Origin: Perognathus longimembris pacificus
Lineage: Eukaryota > Chordata > Mammalia > Rodentia > Heteromyidae
Direction: 5' to 3'
DNA: 64,000 nt
Assembly: GCF_023159225.1 (NCBI RefSeq)
Contig: NC_063167.1
Coordinates: forward strand, 6,789,734-6,853,733
Shown: one piece after another, positions 1 through 10,808 of the stretch
Position numbering within the stretch: the first letter of the stretch is position 1
Layout of the letters: every line of letters begins with the position of its first letter
Notes under the pieces: generated by a model
What the model saw: the letters and a program-made list of their open reading frames with translations, nothing else
Told to the model about the DNA's origin: nothing
Databases searched by the model: none
Translations under genes and position numbers: made by a program

Positions 1-500
1 AAGCTGGCCGTGGAGCTGTGGCTGAGCCAGGCTTGGGGACACTGTGGTCCTAGGCCTGGTCGCCCGGATATGCGACTGTGGGCCTCCTCCGGGGAAGACG
101 GCGTGGAGAAGCGGCTGGGAAATCGGGCGGGAGGATTCCGGGGTAGCCCGTTCTCCCCACAACCCCACCCCCGGAGACCCATTCAGGGGAGCCGGGACAC
201 AGCCTCCCTCCATGCCTCTAGTTTCCTTATTCCTAAAATACAAAGAATCCCCTGGCCTCGCCTCACCTTGTACGTGTGATCGTCTGTGGGTTTATTTTTA
301 GATGAAAGTGACTGCTCGAGGCAAAGAATTCCACCCATCAGAAGCCGGGGAAACGGAAAAAGTCTTGCTCTGAAACGCCATTGAGCAGCGTGCCTCGCCC
401 GTGGCTCGGCCTAAGTGCTGCCGCTACGAACCTCTGTCTGTGTACACGTTCTAGGAACGGACGGCGACGCCGGTCGAAATCTGTCTTTCATACTTTGTTT
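1..500. other. unique or unassigned sequence
   Basis: The first bases resemble a Geo half fragment. The rest has no repeat or gene I recognise. Confidence 0.5.
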
Positions 501-501
501 T

Positions 502-682
502 TTGCCAGTCCTGGGGCTTGGACTCAGGGCCTGAGCGCTGTCCCTGGCTTCTTTTTGCTCAAGGCGAGCACTCTGCCACTTGAGCCACAGCACCACGTCT
601 GGCCGTGGTACTGGGGAATCGAACCCAAGGCTTCATGTATACGAGGCAAGCACTCTTGCCACTAGGCATATCCCCAGCCCCT
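502..682 (-). mobile_element. IDL-Geo SINE
   Basis: Complete reverse copy. CTGTCTTTCATACTTTG (481-497) and CTGTCTTTCCCACTTTG (681-697) form a 17-bp duplication with two mismatches. Confidence 0.93.
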
Positions 683-741
683 GTCTTTCCCACTTTGCAA
701 AGCATCCTGGGAGGCCTCCGTGGGAGTCCACGAAGAAAAGC

Positions 742-962
742 TAGACCGGTGGCTCGCACCTGTCATCCTAGAGATCCGGGAGGCTGAGACTGGAGGATTG
801 AGGCTTGGAGCCTGCCCCGGGGAGGAAAAGTCTGTGAGACTCTTGTCTCCAATGGACCACCAGAAAGCTGGAAGTGGAGCTGTGGCTCAAGTGGATAGAG
901 CACCAGCCTTGAGTGAAAAAGCTGTCGTGAGTTCAAGTCCCAGGACTGGCACAAAAACAAAC
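742..962 (+). mobile_element. B1-Geo SINE
   Basis: B1-like half (GGTGGCTCGCACCTGTCATC) joined to a right half ending AGTCCCAGGACTGGCACA. Confidence 0.9.
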
Positions 963-1049
963 AAACAGGGTCTTCTACAAGTCTGTCCCTAGGAACTTCC
1001 CGGAAACGGCTTGAGACACACCCCTGCCCACCACACTCACCTCATCTGT

Positions 1050-1375
1050 TGTCATGGGGGGGTGCGTTAGGATTCGAACCAGGGCTTTGCGCTCGCTAGG
1101 CAGGAACTCTGCCATGGAGCCATAGCTCAGCTCTTTTTGCTCTTGCTCTTGTACTTTGAGCTCCCACCTTGCTTTTTGTCCCTGACTGCCAGGACCGCAG
1201 TCCCCCTGTTGATGCTAATCGTGGAGCTGGGACAACAGACATAATCATCACACCCAGTTTTTTGGTGGTTGTTTTTTGCCCTGTGGAGATGGTTCTCATG
1301 AACTTTTTTGCCCAGGCTGGTCTAGAACCACAGCCCTCCTGAGCTCAGCCTTACTCACAGCTGCGATTCATGGGC
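1050..1375 (-). mobile_element. old ID/B1-type composite SINE
   Basis: GATTCGAACCAGGGCTTTGC is an ID-type B-box region in reverse, followed by reversed B1-like sequence ending near GGCTGGTCTAGAACCAC. Strongly diverged. Confidence 0.6.
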
Positions 1376-1604
1376 TTTGTGGATGTTAGCAAGCTGGGTC
1401 CGATTTGGCATGGATGAGATCCATGAGGAAGGAGAGGTCAGCCACCGTGAAAGGACTTCCAGTGACACAGTAGCACCACTCCCTCCTTTCTGCCCTTCAC
1501 CACAGCCCGCAGAAGCGTGCCCAAACCGTGACCCACCCCCAATGCCCAGTCCCCCTGTCCCCTCAGCCTCCCTACCACCGCCATCTCCAGAACAACCAGT
1601 TTTT

Positions 1605-1825
1605 GTTTGTGTGTTTTGGTGCTGGTCCTGGGGCTTGAACTCGGGGCCTGCGCCGTATCTTAGCTGCTCTCATTCAAGGCCAGCGCTCTACCACTTGTGG
1701 CCACTACACCACTCCCAGTTTCCTGGTGATTCATTGGAGAGGGTCTCGAGGCCTTGCCTGCCTAGGCTGGCTTTGAACCAGGAATCCTCAGATCTCAACC
1801 TCCTGAGTGAGCTGGATGACAGATG
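1605..1825 (-). mobile_element. B1-Geo SINE
   Basis: Reverse copy with both halves. Confidence 0.85.
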
Positions 1826-2149
1826 GGAGCCTCCAGTGTTTGGTCAGTATTCTTGGTCGCAGACAGCAGAAACCACTCTAGTTTGAAGGGAAAAGTAATT
1901 TCGAACTTTCTTTGTCACCCCTCAGGAAAACCCCATGGCTATCAGAAATTATCCCTTATTCTCTCCTTCCCCACCCCTTCCCCCTGGAGACTACTTTTCT
2001 GCGCTGTACAGACTTGCCTATTTGGATATTTGATATAAATGGAATCAGACGCGGGCCTTGATGATACCAGCCAGCACCGTGTCACTGAGCTATACCCTAG
2101 TCATTGGATTTTTTCATTTTTTTATTCGTGTTTCTTTCCCCCCCCCCCC

Positions 2150-2362
2150 AGTGGTGGAGCTTGAACTCAGGGCCTGGGTGCTGTCCCTGAGCTACTTTGC
2201 TCACTGCTAGTAGCGCTCTACCACTTTGGTCCACAGCGCCACTTCCGGTTTCCTAGTGGTTCATTGGAGATAGTCTCATGGCCTCTCCTGCCTGGGCTGG
2301 CTTTGAACCGCAATTCTCAAATCTCCGCCTCTTGAGTAGCTAGGATTACAGGTGTTCTTACA
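2150..2362 (-). mobile_element. B1-Geo SINE
   Basis: Reverse copy preceded by a C-run; B1 half ends GAGTAGCTAGGATTACAGG. Confidence 0.88.
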
Positions 2363-2469
2363 CCTATCCTGAGAACAACCCCACACCGCCTTGTAGCAAC
2401 ATCTGCACTCAGGAGGTGTAACCCTACACAAGGAGCTGCGCTGGGTCCCGCTTCGAAGTGCACATGTTG

Positions 2470-2700
2470 GCCAGGAACCTAGTGGCTCCTGGCTGTAATC
2501 CTAGCCACTTCAGAGGCCAAGCACAGGAGGATCACAATTTAAGGCCACCTGGGGTGGAAAAAGTCCCAAGACGCCTTTCCCACCCGTAGCCCGGCACAGT
2601 GGCACACGCCCATCATCCCGGCTCTGATGGAAAGCCTACGGGTAATCCAAGCCCTCAGCTCCACAGCAAGTGAGCCCCGTCTCAGAAACAACCAGAACAA
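2470..2700 (+). mobile_element. two diverged B1-like fragments
   Basis: TGGCTGTAATCCTAGCCACT and a second GGCACAGTGGCACACGCC start. Neither carries a clear Geo half. Confidence 0.6.
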
Positions 2701-2709
2701 GAGCCGGTG

Positions 2710-3531
2710 GGAGAGAGACGTGACAAATGGGACTACATCAAGCTAAAAAGGCTCTGCGCAGCTAAGGACATGATTACTAAACTAGAAAGACAGCCAACCA
2801 ATTGGGAAAAGCTCTTCACCAGCAATACATCAGACAAAGGCCAAATATCCAGTACATATAGGCGCTCAAGAAACTGACTCTCCCTAAAGTTAATACAGCA
2901 ATCACTAAATGGACAAGGGAGCTAAGGAGAGACTTCTCCGAAGAGGTAAGAATGGCAAAGAAATGCGTGAGGAAATGTACCGCCTCCCTGGCTACAAAGG
3001 AAATGCAAATCAAAACAGCTCTGAGATCCATCGCACCCGTTAGACCGGCCAACATGGTGGACTCGAACAACAAATTTCAACCACTCTGGACGGAAGTCTG
3101 GAGGTTCCTCAAAAAACTAAGTAAGCATAGATCTCTCCTATGACCCAACCATAGCATTCCACTCCCGGGCAGCTACCTAGAGCATCACGAACCAGGATAT
3201 GATAAAGACACCTGCGGGCTGGGATTGTGGCTTAGTGGTAGAGTGCTTGCCTAGCATGCATGAAGCCCTGGGTTCGATTCCTCTGCACCACATACGCAGA
3301 AAAAGCCAGAAGTGGTGCTGTGGCTCAAGAGGTAGAGTGATAACCTTGAGCAAAAGGAAGCCAAGGACAGTGCTTAGGCCCTGAGTTCAAGACCTAAGAC
3401 TGGCAAAAGAAAAAAGACAGCTGCACATCCGTGTTCATTGCTGCACTGTTCACAACAGCCACGCCATGGAAACAGCCCAGGTGCCCCACAATAGATGAGA
3501 GGCTCCAAAACACGTGGTACCTGTACACAAT
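2710..3531 (+). mobile_element. L1 ORF2 3' fragment
   Basis: Sense-strand L1 sequence such as GGACTACATCAAGCTAAAAA and AAATGCAAATCAAAACAGCT, the C-terminal part of ORF2. It is damaged by frame breaks, interrupted by an IDL-Geo SINE, and runs into the assembly gap at 3,532. Confidence 0.9.
3216..3415 (+). mobile_element. IDL-Geo SINE in the L1 fragment
   Basis: Full-length dimer. AAAGACACCTGC before it and AAAGACAGCTGC after it form a 12-bp target duplication with one mismatch. Confidence 0.93.
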
Positions 3532-3631
3532 NNNNNNNNNNNNNNNNNNNNNNNNNNNNNNNNNNNNNNNNNNNNNNNNNNNNNNNNNNNNNNNNNNNNN
3601 NNNNNNNNNNNNNNNNNNNNNNNNNNNNNNN
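3532..3631. other. 100-N assembly gap
   Basis: Exactly 100 N, the conventional filler for a gap of unknown size. It falls within the L1 3' end, so missing sequence may be L1 or other repeat. Confidence 0.99.
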
Positions 3632-3834
3632 CAAATTTAACCAGCGAGTAGGTGTGGCTGCCCTGTAAACATCGTGGTGTTTCCCCTGGCACTATCGTGG
3701 GTGCTGAGATCTGCTACCTCCAGCCCTCCTCAGACCCTGAAGCCCAACATTGTTGGCCACTGAGCTAACCAGACTCTGCGCTTACGCGGTCTTCATCCCT
3801 CTCCAGGCACGAAGGGTTTCTTGTTTGTTTGTTT

Positions 3835-4055
3835 GGGGGTCATTTGTTTGTTTTGCTAGTTCTGTGTTTTGAACTCGAGGCCTCTCTAAACTCAAGGCCT
3901 CTGACTTTCTCAGTTTTTTTTTTCTCCATCGCTGGAGCCATGCCTCCAGCCTTGCTTTTTGTGGTTATTTTTGAGTTCTGCAGCTTTGAACCCCAATCCT
4001 CTAGATCTCTCAGCCTCCCAAGTAGGTAGTATTATAGGTGTAAGCCACCACCCCC
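3835..4055 (-). mobile_element. old B1-Geo-like SINE
   Basis: Reversed B1 end (CTCAGCCTCCCAAGTAGGTA) with a decayed right half. Confidence 0.6.
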
Positions 4056-4789
4056 GCCCCCCCAGCTTTTAGGTGATTCTCCCCGAGGTCAATGACTTGA
4101 TGGTCAGCGTCTCCAAAGAACCACCGGGCTCTTCCTTGGTAAGAGCCAACAGGACCATTCAGCCCCTGAGGTGGACTTCTTTGCCTGAAAACCCAGTCCT
4201 AATTGAACTCCTCGGGAGGAGACCCTGGCCACACCCTGCGGCCTCGTCCCGAGAGCCACGCCCCTGCCCAGCTCGGTCCTGGGAATGGAATGGAGCTGGC
4301 CATGGGGGCGTGGCTTCCAGGGCCAGCCTTGGACAAGAGTGAGACCAAAGACAGCGAAGACATATGTCACGGCGTCACTAGCTCATCTCTGATGTAAGTG
4401 ACACTTTGCTGAGTCAGATAATGGTTTGGGTTGTGTTTTGTTTTTTTTTTTTTAATCCGGGAAAGATAAGTTCCTTCATTTTTGTTCAATTCACAATGTA
4501 ATAGCTAAGGCAGGACCCGCTTTTAAGGTTAATCTGCACCCTCTGCCTTTTCTCTAGGATTTTCTTGTGTCCAGACAATCAGCAAAGCAATCGATCAAAC
4601 TCTGATTTGCAGCCCGGCCACTTCCTCGGGTGTAAAGACACCTACCACGGCCAGAGCTGAGGAGCCGACCCACCACAGCCTAGCGCGGGGCAGATTCCCT
4701 ACGTGACGGATCGGACGGCAGATCTCAAGCGCATGAATAAGGAGAAAAGCGCATCAAAATAAAAAAGGATCCTTTTAAAAAAAAACAAA
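4056..4789. other. unique intergenic sequence
   Basis: No coding signal; contains a T-run at 4,438-4,453. Confidence 0.6.
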
Positions 4790-5000
4790 AAACTGTTGGT
4801 CCTGGGGCTTGAACTCAAGGCCCCGGTGCTGCGGCTCAGGGTGCGCTATCCCTCGAGCCACCGCCTCACTTTGGGCTTTTGGGGGTTCACTGGAGGTAAG
4901 TCTCATGGATTTCCCTGCCCAGGCTGGCTTCAAACCACGATCCTCAGGTCTCAGCCTCCTGAGTAGCGAGGATGACAGGCGTGAGCCCCCAGCACCCATC
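4790..5000 (-). mobile_element. B1-Geo SINE
   Basis: Reverse copy with an A/T-rich tail at its low-coordinate end. Confidence 0.87.
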
Positions 5001-5141
5001 ACGACCGGCGTTCTTGTTATTTGTTTTCGGTCTAATCTATTTGATCGCTTATAGAATGTTTAACGATGGTTAGCGTTGACAGCCAATTGACAGCATTCTT
5101 GAAAACTTAACGACTGGCTCCCACGAGCTGATTCCAGCCAT

Positions 5142-5210
5142 CGTGTGTGTGTGTGCGCGTGCGGTGTGTGTGTGCGTGTGTGCGTGTGTGTGTGCGTGTG
5201 TGTGTGCGTG

Positions 5211-5241
<31 letters not shown>
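5142..5241 (+). repeat. (TG)n with GC interruptions
   Basis: About 100 bases of TGTG with CG steps, forming the tail of the neighbouring reverse SINE. A Z-DNA-prone sequence. Confidence 0.95.
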
Positions 5242-5242
<1 letters not shown>

Positions 5243-5497
5243 CTGGTCCTGGGGGACACAAAGGTAGGGCCTGGGTGCTGTTCCTGAGCTTTTTTCTTTT
5301 TCCTCAAGGCTAGTGCTCTACCACTTGAGCCCCAGCCCCCCTTCCAGCCTCCCCCCCCCGCCCTCCCCCCAGTTAATTGAAGGTTAAGAGTCTTGTAGGC
5401 TTTTTTTGTCAGGGCTGGCTTCAAACCACAATCCTCAGGTCTTGGCCTCCAGAGTAGCTGGGATGCCGGGCCTGAGCCCCCACGCCGGCTGCAGCCG
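5242..5497 (-). mobile_element. B1-Geo SINE
   Basis: Reverse copy whose middle has been replaced by a C-rich run at 5,350-5,370. Confidence 0.82.
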
Positions 5498-5559
5498 GCT
5501 CTTTGTAACGTTGGTCCCCGAGGGCTCCGTGCAGAGGCCCCCCACCTCATTAAGTCTGC

Positions 5560-5795
5560 ACCCCGTTACCTGGAGGCGGTTACCTCCCCTCTCCCTGAGG
5601 TCACATCCTAATCCGCTGCCCCCCCTCGCCCCTGCCCTAGATAAGGCAGGGCTGAGTGGGGGTCCCCCCTTCTCTCCCGCCAGCATCCTCTGGGCCACAG
5701 GCCAGCAGTTCGGTAATAAACTTCCTCTCCTGCCTGAATACCGTGGGGCGTTCTCCTTTACCGGCTACCTACTTTAAACCCCTAACACTCTTGAA
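5560..5795 (+). mobile_element. possible LTR 3' fragment
   Basis: Contains AATAAA at 5,716 followed by a pyrimidine-rich stretch ending CCCCTAACA, the pattern of an LTR R-U5 end. No 5' boundary or target duplication was found, so this is tentative. Confidence 0.3.
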
Positions 5796-8316
5796 CACCA
5801 CTGAGACGAGTACGAAGTGGTACTTGGAGACTTTGGGGTGACGGCAGAGATGCTTTGTGGGGTTTGTCAGGATGGACAGACGTCCAACCATTTGGGTATT
5901 GTACTTCAGGAAGTCTACCAAGGCGGGGCCAGGCTCCGAGTCACGGAGCCCGGAGACGCGGCTCCCGCCACCCAAGGCCCCGGGGTGCTCCTGCCTGGAC
6001 CCCCCTGTGTCCTGACCGTCGCTCCACCCCGACTCAGCACTCCACAGCACCGAGCTCCAGCACCTCACAGCACCGAGTCGAAGCAGTGCTTCTGGAAATG
6101 GCTCCTGGAGTCATGAGTTCGAGGTGAGCCCGGAAGCCCGGGAGGGCCCGGAGGGCGCAGCCGCGGGGCGCTAGCGTGGGCGGTGGAGCCGGCACGGCGT
6201 GGAAGGAACCCGCTGGCCCGCAGTGGCCACCGCCACGCCCGTGGCAGCCTGCACCAAGCTCCCACAGAGCCTGACCCCCCATCCCCTCCCAGGGCTATCC
6301 ACCCAGGACGGAGAGCCCAGCTGAGCGGGGTGCGGCTCCCCCCTCCCCCTCCCCCTCCCCCCTCCCCCTCCCCCTCCCCTCCCCCTCCCCCTCCCCACGG
6401 TTCCTCCCGGTCCAGGCCTGGGGCACCCTGGGAGCTGTTAAGCAAATCACCTCCTGGGTGTGGCGGCTGCACCTTCCACAGACACGGGGGGGGGGGGGCG
6501 GGGGGGGGACTTTGAGCAGTCCCCCCCTCCCGACCCTCCCCCTCCCGTCGCGTCCCCTCCCCTCCTCCAGATACCGCTGGGAAAGGGAAGGAAAACACCC
6601 CACCCCACCCCGGCCCCTCCATCCATCTGGGTCTCATTGGCCAGGTTTGGTTCCAATCCTCTCACTTCCTGCTACCATGCTGGCCCCCCCCGCCTCCCCC
6701 ACGCCTGGAGCCGGCCCCTCCCCCAGCCTCAGACCTGCCGTCCAGTCCCGTGGGGTTCCCCACAGCCTTTGGATCCCCCTAGGCCCCACCATGGATCTCG
6801 CCACCCCCCCTAATGTGTCTCATTCTGGTCACCCCCTCTCTTCTTGGGGGAACCCTTAGCTTTCCTACTCCCACCCAAACCTCCCCGCTCCCCCCACCAC
6901 CACCACCCCCAAGGAACCCGACCTCTGGGAACTCCTCCTCCTCCTATCCTGCCCCCTCCTGGCTTCTAGAAGGCTCATCCGTGAGTCCACGTGCTGCTGG
7001 GCTCCACCTGCTCCCCACAGCCTCCGGGCCTCCTCTGCCCCGGCCTCCTCCTGGGCCGGGTGGAACTCGCTCTGGGGGTGATGCTCTCGGGGTGACACTG
7101 CGGGTGACGCGCTCCGTGACACGTGAGCCGTGGGTGATGTGAGCTTAGTCACCGCCCCCCTCCCCCAGTGTCACAAACCCTCCACCCAGCGCCGCTCTGG
7201 TGCAGGGCACCGGTGCCCGCGCCGCCCCCTGGGGCCGCTTCAGCAGCTGGCCCCCGTCACCCACGTCACCCTGGGGCTTGGACACCGAGGGCCTGGCCCC
7301 GGTCATACAGATGCCACGCGGCAAAGCCCAGAGCCGGGAGCCCCAGCCCCGAGCTGGCCCCATAGCGGGACGGCATTCGGGGACCCCGTCCTCCCGTCTC
7401 CCCCTGAAGCCTGGGACCGTCGCCTCTCCCGGGGAGCTGGGTGCTGGCTCTGGAAGCAGCCCCAGGGCCCAGCTTGGTGGAAGGGAGGAGGGGCTGGGGA
7501 CGAGCAGGCTGGGGCCTGGCACGGCCCCCCGGTTGGTTTGCACCTCTTTGAAGCTGAGAGATGAAAGCGGGGCCCACATGGCTGCCTTGGATTCCCTCCT
7601 CCCGGCCCCGCGCAGCTGCAGCCCGGCCAAGCACCCAGCCCTGCACTGCCCCCGGGGCCCAGGCAGGGCCTTGCTCCCCGGGACGGCCAGAGGGGACGGG
7701 GACCGGACAGCTCCCTCTCCACAGACCCCCGGCACGGACCGAAGAGGGGACAGCAGGAAGAACCTGCTTCCCCGCGTGGCTCTTGCTGCCCAGGCCCGAG
7801 CGCCAGCCCATCCCAGAGACGCACACGGTGGCTCCCGGCTCTGCGGAGTTCCTGCCGCCTCCTGGGCCGGGGACAGGAGCAAAGTGGCTGAGAACCAGGG
7901 GATGTGGGCTCACGAGGGACGCAAGGCTGGCAGGAGCTCTGCCCAGTTGTTTCCTTCTGTCCCCAGTTCCCCAGAAAGGAGGAGGGGACAGAAGCCGGGA
8001 CAGAGACCCACCCATGGTCACACCAGAGACGCCATGGCAGGATTTGAACCAGGGCCTGACCAAGCCCAAAGTCTATGTGCTTTCCACCCAACCACACTGC
8101 CAAGAACTTTGGCCTCCCTGCTCTGGGCTCCTCCACAGCCTGAAATTGTCCCCAACAACAAGTCTTTCCATGAGAGGAGCGGTGGCCTCCCAGACAGACC
8201 GACAGACAGACAGGGCGGACTTCACCCACCCTGAACTTCCTGCTACTCATTACCTCAGCACTAATGCAGGAATTCCCAACACCATCATGGCCAGCCGGCT
8301 GACTTCAGCTGCTTGC
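5796..8316. other. GC-rich unique intergenic block
   Basis: About 2.5 kb of high-GC DNA with C-rich microsatellites (a CCCCCT tract at about 6,340-6,398, G-run at 6,486-6,510). Long open frames exist in several overlapping frames and both strands, as base composition predicts. No splice structure or family resemblance was seen. Possibly CpG-rich regulatory DNA. Confidence 0.5.
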
Positions 8317-8321
8317 GCATG

Positions 8322-8368
<47 letters not shown>

Positions 8369-8414
8369 CCCTCTCTCTCTCTCAACCTCCCTCCCTCTCT
8401 CTCCCTCTCTCTTT
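8317..8414 (+). repeat. (CT)n microsatellite
   Basis: Nearly pure CT for about 100 bases, continuous with the tail of the SINE at 8,415. Confidence 0.95.
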
Positions 8415-8645
8415 CTCTTTTTGGGGGTGGTCCTGGCACTTGAACTCAGGGCCTGGGCACTGTCTCTGAGCTCTTCTGCTCAAGGCTAGTGCTCTACTAC
8501 TTGAGCCACAGCTCCACTTCCAGCTTTCTGGTGGTGAATTGGAGAGAAGAGTCTTACTGCCTTTCCTGCCTGGGCTGGCTTCGAACTGTGATCCTCAGAT
8601 CTCAGCCTCCTGAGCAGCTAGAATGATAGGCCTGAGCGCCCAGTG
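8415..8645 (-). mobile_element. B1-Geo SINE
   Basis: Reverse, complete. Confidence 0.9.
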
Positions 8646-9288
8646 AGTAAACCCTTTTCTTTTCACAGTTACGAATTCGATTATTGTGATTAGACCAGAA
8701 AAATAACACTAGCATCTCAAGCTCACAATTTCCTAGAGACTTCTGCTTCGCTTTGCTGTCCAAGGGGTAAAGCAGGAAGGAAGTGATGGGGGGCAGGAAG
8801 AGACCCCTCAGCCCGCTAACATCAGCCTCCAAGAAGCTCAGTGTCCACCGAGCCAGGGGACGGGTGGCATGGGGGGGGGTGCTGGAGGGGCTTTGTGACT
8901 ACCGAGCACCAAGCCCAGGGAGGCAGGGAGGCCTGGGCCCAGGAGCGAGGCAGTGGACAGCTCCCCACCACCCACCCCCCCCCCCGGGGGCCTGGAAACC
9001 ACATTGCCGCCCCCTCCCCCGCGCGGTCCGCAGCTGGCTGACGTACAGCACACATGTTTTGACTGAAGCCGCTCCCCCGCTCCACGTCCTGATCAGGCCG
9101 ACATTAAAGGGAACGTAGCTTTGTAAAACTGGAACTGTAAAACACTTCTGAAACCCAGCCTGGGGGATTAAAGAAACCACATGAAAAGGGACACAGGGCA
9201 ACCTGGACGCTGACTTCCCGTTCAGAAGTTCCCTCAACATATGCCTCCCACCCGGGCTGGAGGGGGGGGCCGGGGGGGAGACGGGGAG
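8646..9288. other. unique intergenic sequence
   Basis: AT-rich start (8,650-8,770) then GC-rich. No gene recognised. Confidence 0.5.
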
Positions 9289-9356
9289 AGGAGGAGGAGG
9301 AGGAGGAGGAGGAGGAGGAGGAGGAGGAGGAGGAGGAGGAGGAGGAGGAGGAGGAA
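9289..9356 (+). repeat. (GGA)n microsatellite
   Basis: About 22 copies of GGA. A purine-only strand that can form a triplex. Confidence 0.97.
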
Positions 9357-9524
9357 GGCCAAGGCTAGCGAGGACCTCGAGGAGCCCCCGGAAATCCAAG
9401 TGCAGCTGACGTGGCTGGTCTGGGGACCCCCGACACGGCCCGCCGGGGCCTCTGAGCTCTGGAGATGCCAAGAATGCAGCACATCGACCCAGGCATGGCC
9501 AACCCACTCAGGAAAAAGACCACA

Positions 9525-9750
9525 GCCGCCCAGGCTGTCATCCTAGCTACTCGGGAGGCTGAGATCTGAGGATCGTGGTTCAAAGCCAGTCTGGGTAGGA
9601 AAGTCCATGAGACTCTTATCTCCAGTGACCCTCCAGAAAAGATGGAAGCAGAGCTGCGGCTCACGTGGTAGAGCTCTAGCCTTGGGGAGAAAAGCTCGGA
9701 GGCAGCACCTAGACTCTGAGTTCAAGCCCCAGGTCTGATGCACACGCGCG
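9525..9750 (+). mobile_element. B1-Geo SINE
   Basis: Complete copy followed by an alternating CA/CG tail to 9,778. Confidence 0.9.
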
Positions 9751-10227
9751 CACGCACGCGCGGACACACACACAACCACAGCTGTCCAACATCTGGCTCT
9801 CTGCCAGTCCCCTTACCATTCCCAACACGGTCCCTGGCTTTGTGGCCGCCTGGGAGCCCAGCCCAGCTTCTTCCTCTGCCAGCCACCAGAGCCAATTGGG
9901 TTCAAATCCCCTGATACTCCTTGGCTGTTGGAGTCACCCAGGGACCCTAAAACCTTCCCCCCCTGGGGCTATCATGGGGAGAAGCGCTGGCACAATGCCT
10001 TGCTTGGGGTGGGGGGTGGCGGCTGAATGGACAGCAGCCGCCCACTGCCTCCGCCCCGCCAGGCCCCATGTGGGCTGAGCCAAGGTGCAGGGCGAGCTGT
10101 GCTGGAAGGAGCAGGAAAAGGCGGCCGGCATCTTAGACTCCTTAGGCTGGAGTGAACATGTCCTCCTGGGTCTTCTCCGTAGCTGTGTCCGATCTGGGAG
10201 GAAGGATTCAAGCGGGAAGCAAAGCCA

Positions 10228-10432
10228 GGCCCCTGTCATCCTAGCTAGTCAGGAGGCTGAGATCTGAGGATTGCAATTCAAAGGCAGCCTGGGCAGGAAA
10301 GTCCGTGAGACTCTTCCCTCCAGTTAACCACCAGAAAACTGGAGGTGGAGCTGTGACTCAAAGTGGTAGAGTGCTAACCTGAGCACGACAGCTCAGGGAT
10401 AGTGCCCAGCTCAAGCCCCACCATCAAAAAAA
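10228..10432 (+). mobile_element. B1-Geo SINE
   Basis: Slightly 5'-truncated copy directly followed by an IDL-Geo. Confidence 0.88.
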
Positions 10433-10442
10433 GAAGAGATCA

Positions 10443-10637
10443 GGGGCTGGGAATATGGCCTAGTAGTAGCGGTAGAGTGCTCGCCTCCTATACATGAAGC
10501 CCTGGGTTCGATTCCTCAGCATCACATATACAGAAAAAGCCAGAAGTGGCGCTGTGGCTCAAGTGGCAGAGTGCTAGCCTTGAGCAAAAAAGAAGCCAAG
10601 GACAGTGCTCAGGCCCTGAGTCCAAGCCCCGGGACTG

Positions 10638-10638
<1 letters not shown>
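10443..10638 (+). mobile_element. IDL-Geo SINE
   Basis: Complete dimer whose 3' tail has grown into the GA/GGA tract that follows. Confidence 0.92.
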
Positions 10639-10724
<86 letters not shown>

Positions 10725-10808
10725 GAGAGGAGGAGGAGGAGGAGGAGGAGGAGGAGGAGGAGGAGGAGGAGGAGGAGGAGGAGGAGGAGGGAGGAGGAGG
10801 AAGAGGAA
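10639..10808 (+). repeat. (GA)n-(GGA)n compound microsatellite
   Basis: About 170 bases with every base a purine: GA repeats, then about 25 GGA units. Confidence 0.97.

Noticed and set aside
7200..8234. 344-codon plus-strand open frame with long overlapping minus-strand frames
   Set aside because: GC-rich DNA depletes stop codons in all frames; several frames on both strands are equally long, with no domain, splice or start support.
7561..8469. 302-codon plus-strand frame ending in repeated Leu-Ser
   Set aside because: The C-terminal part is the (CT)n microsatellite and a reverse SINE; not a protein gene.
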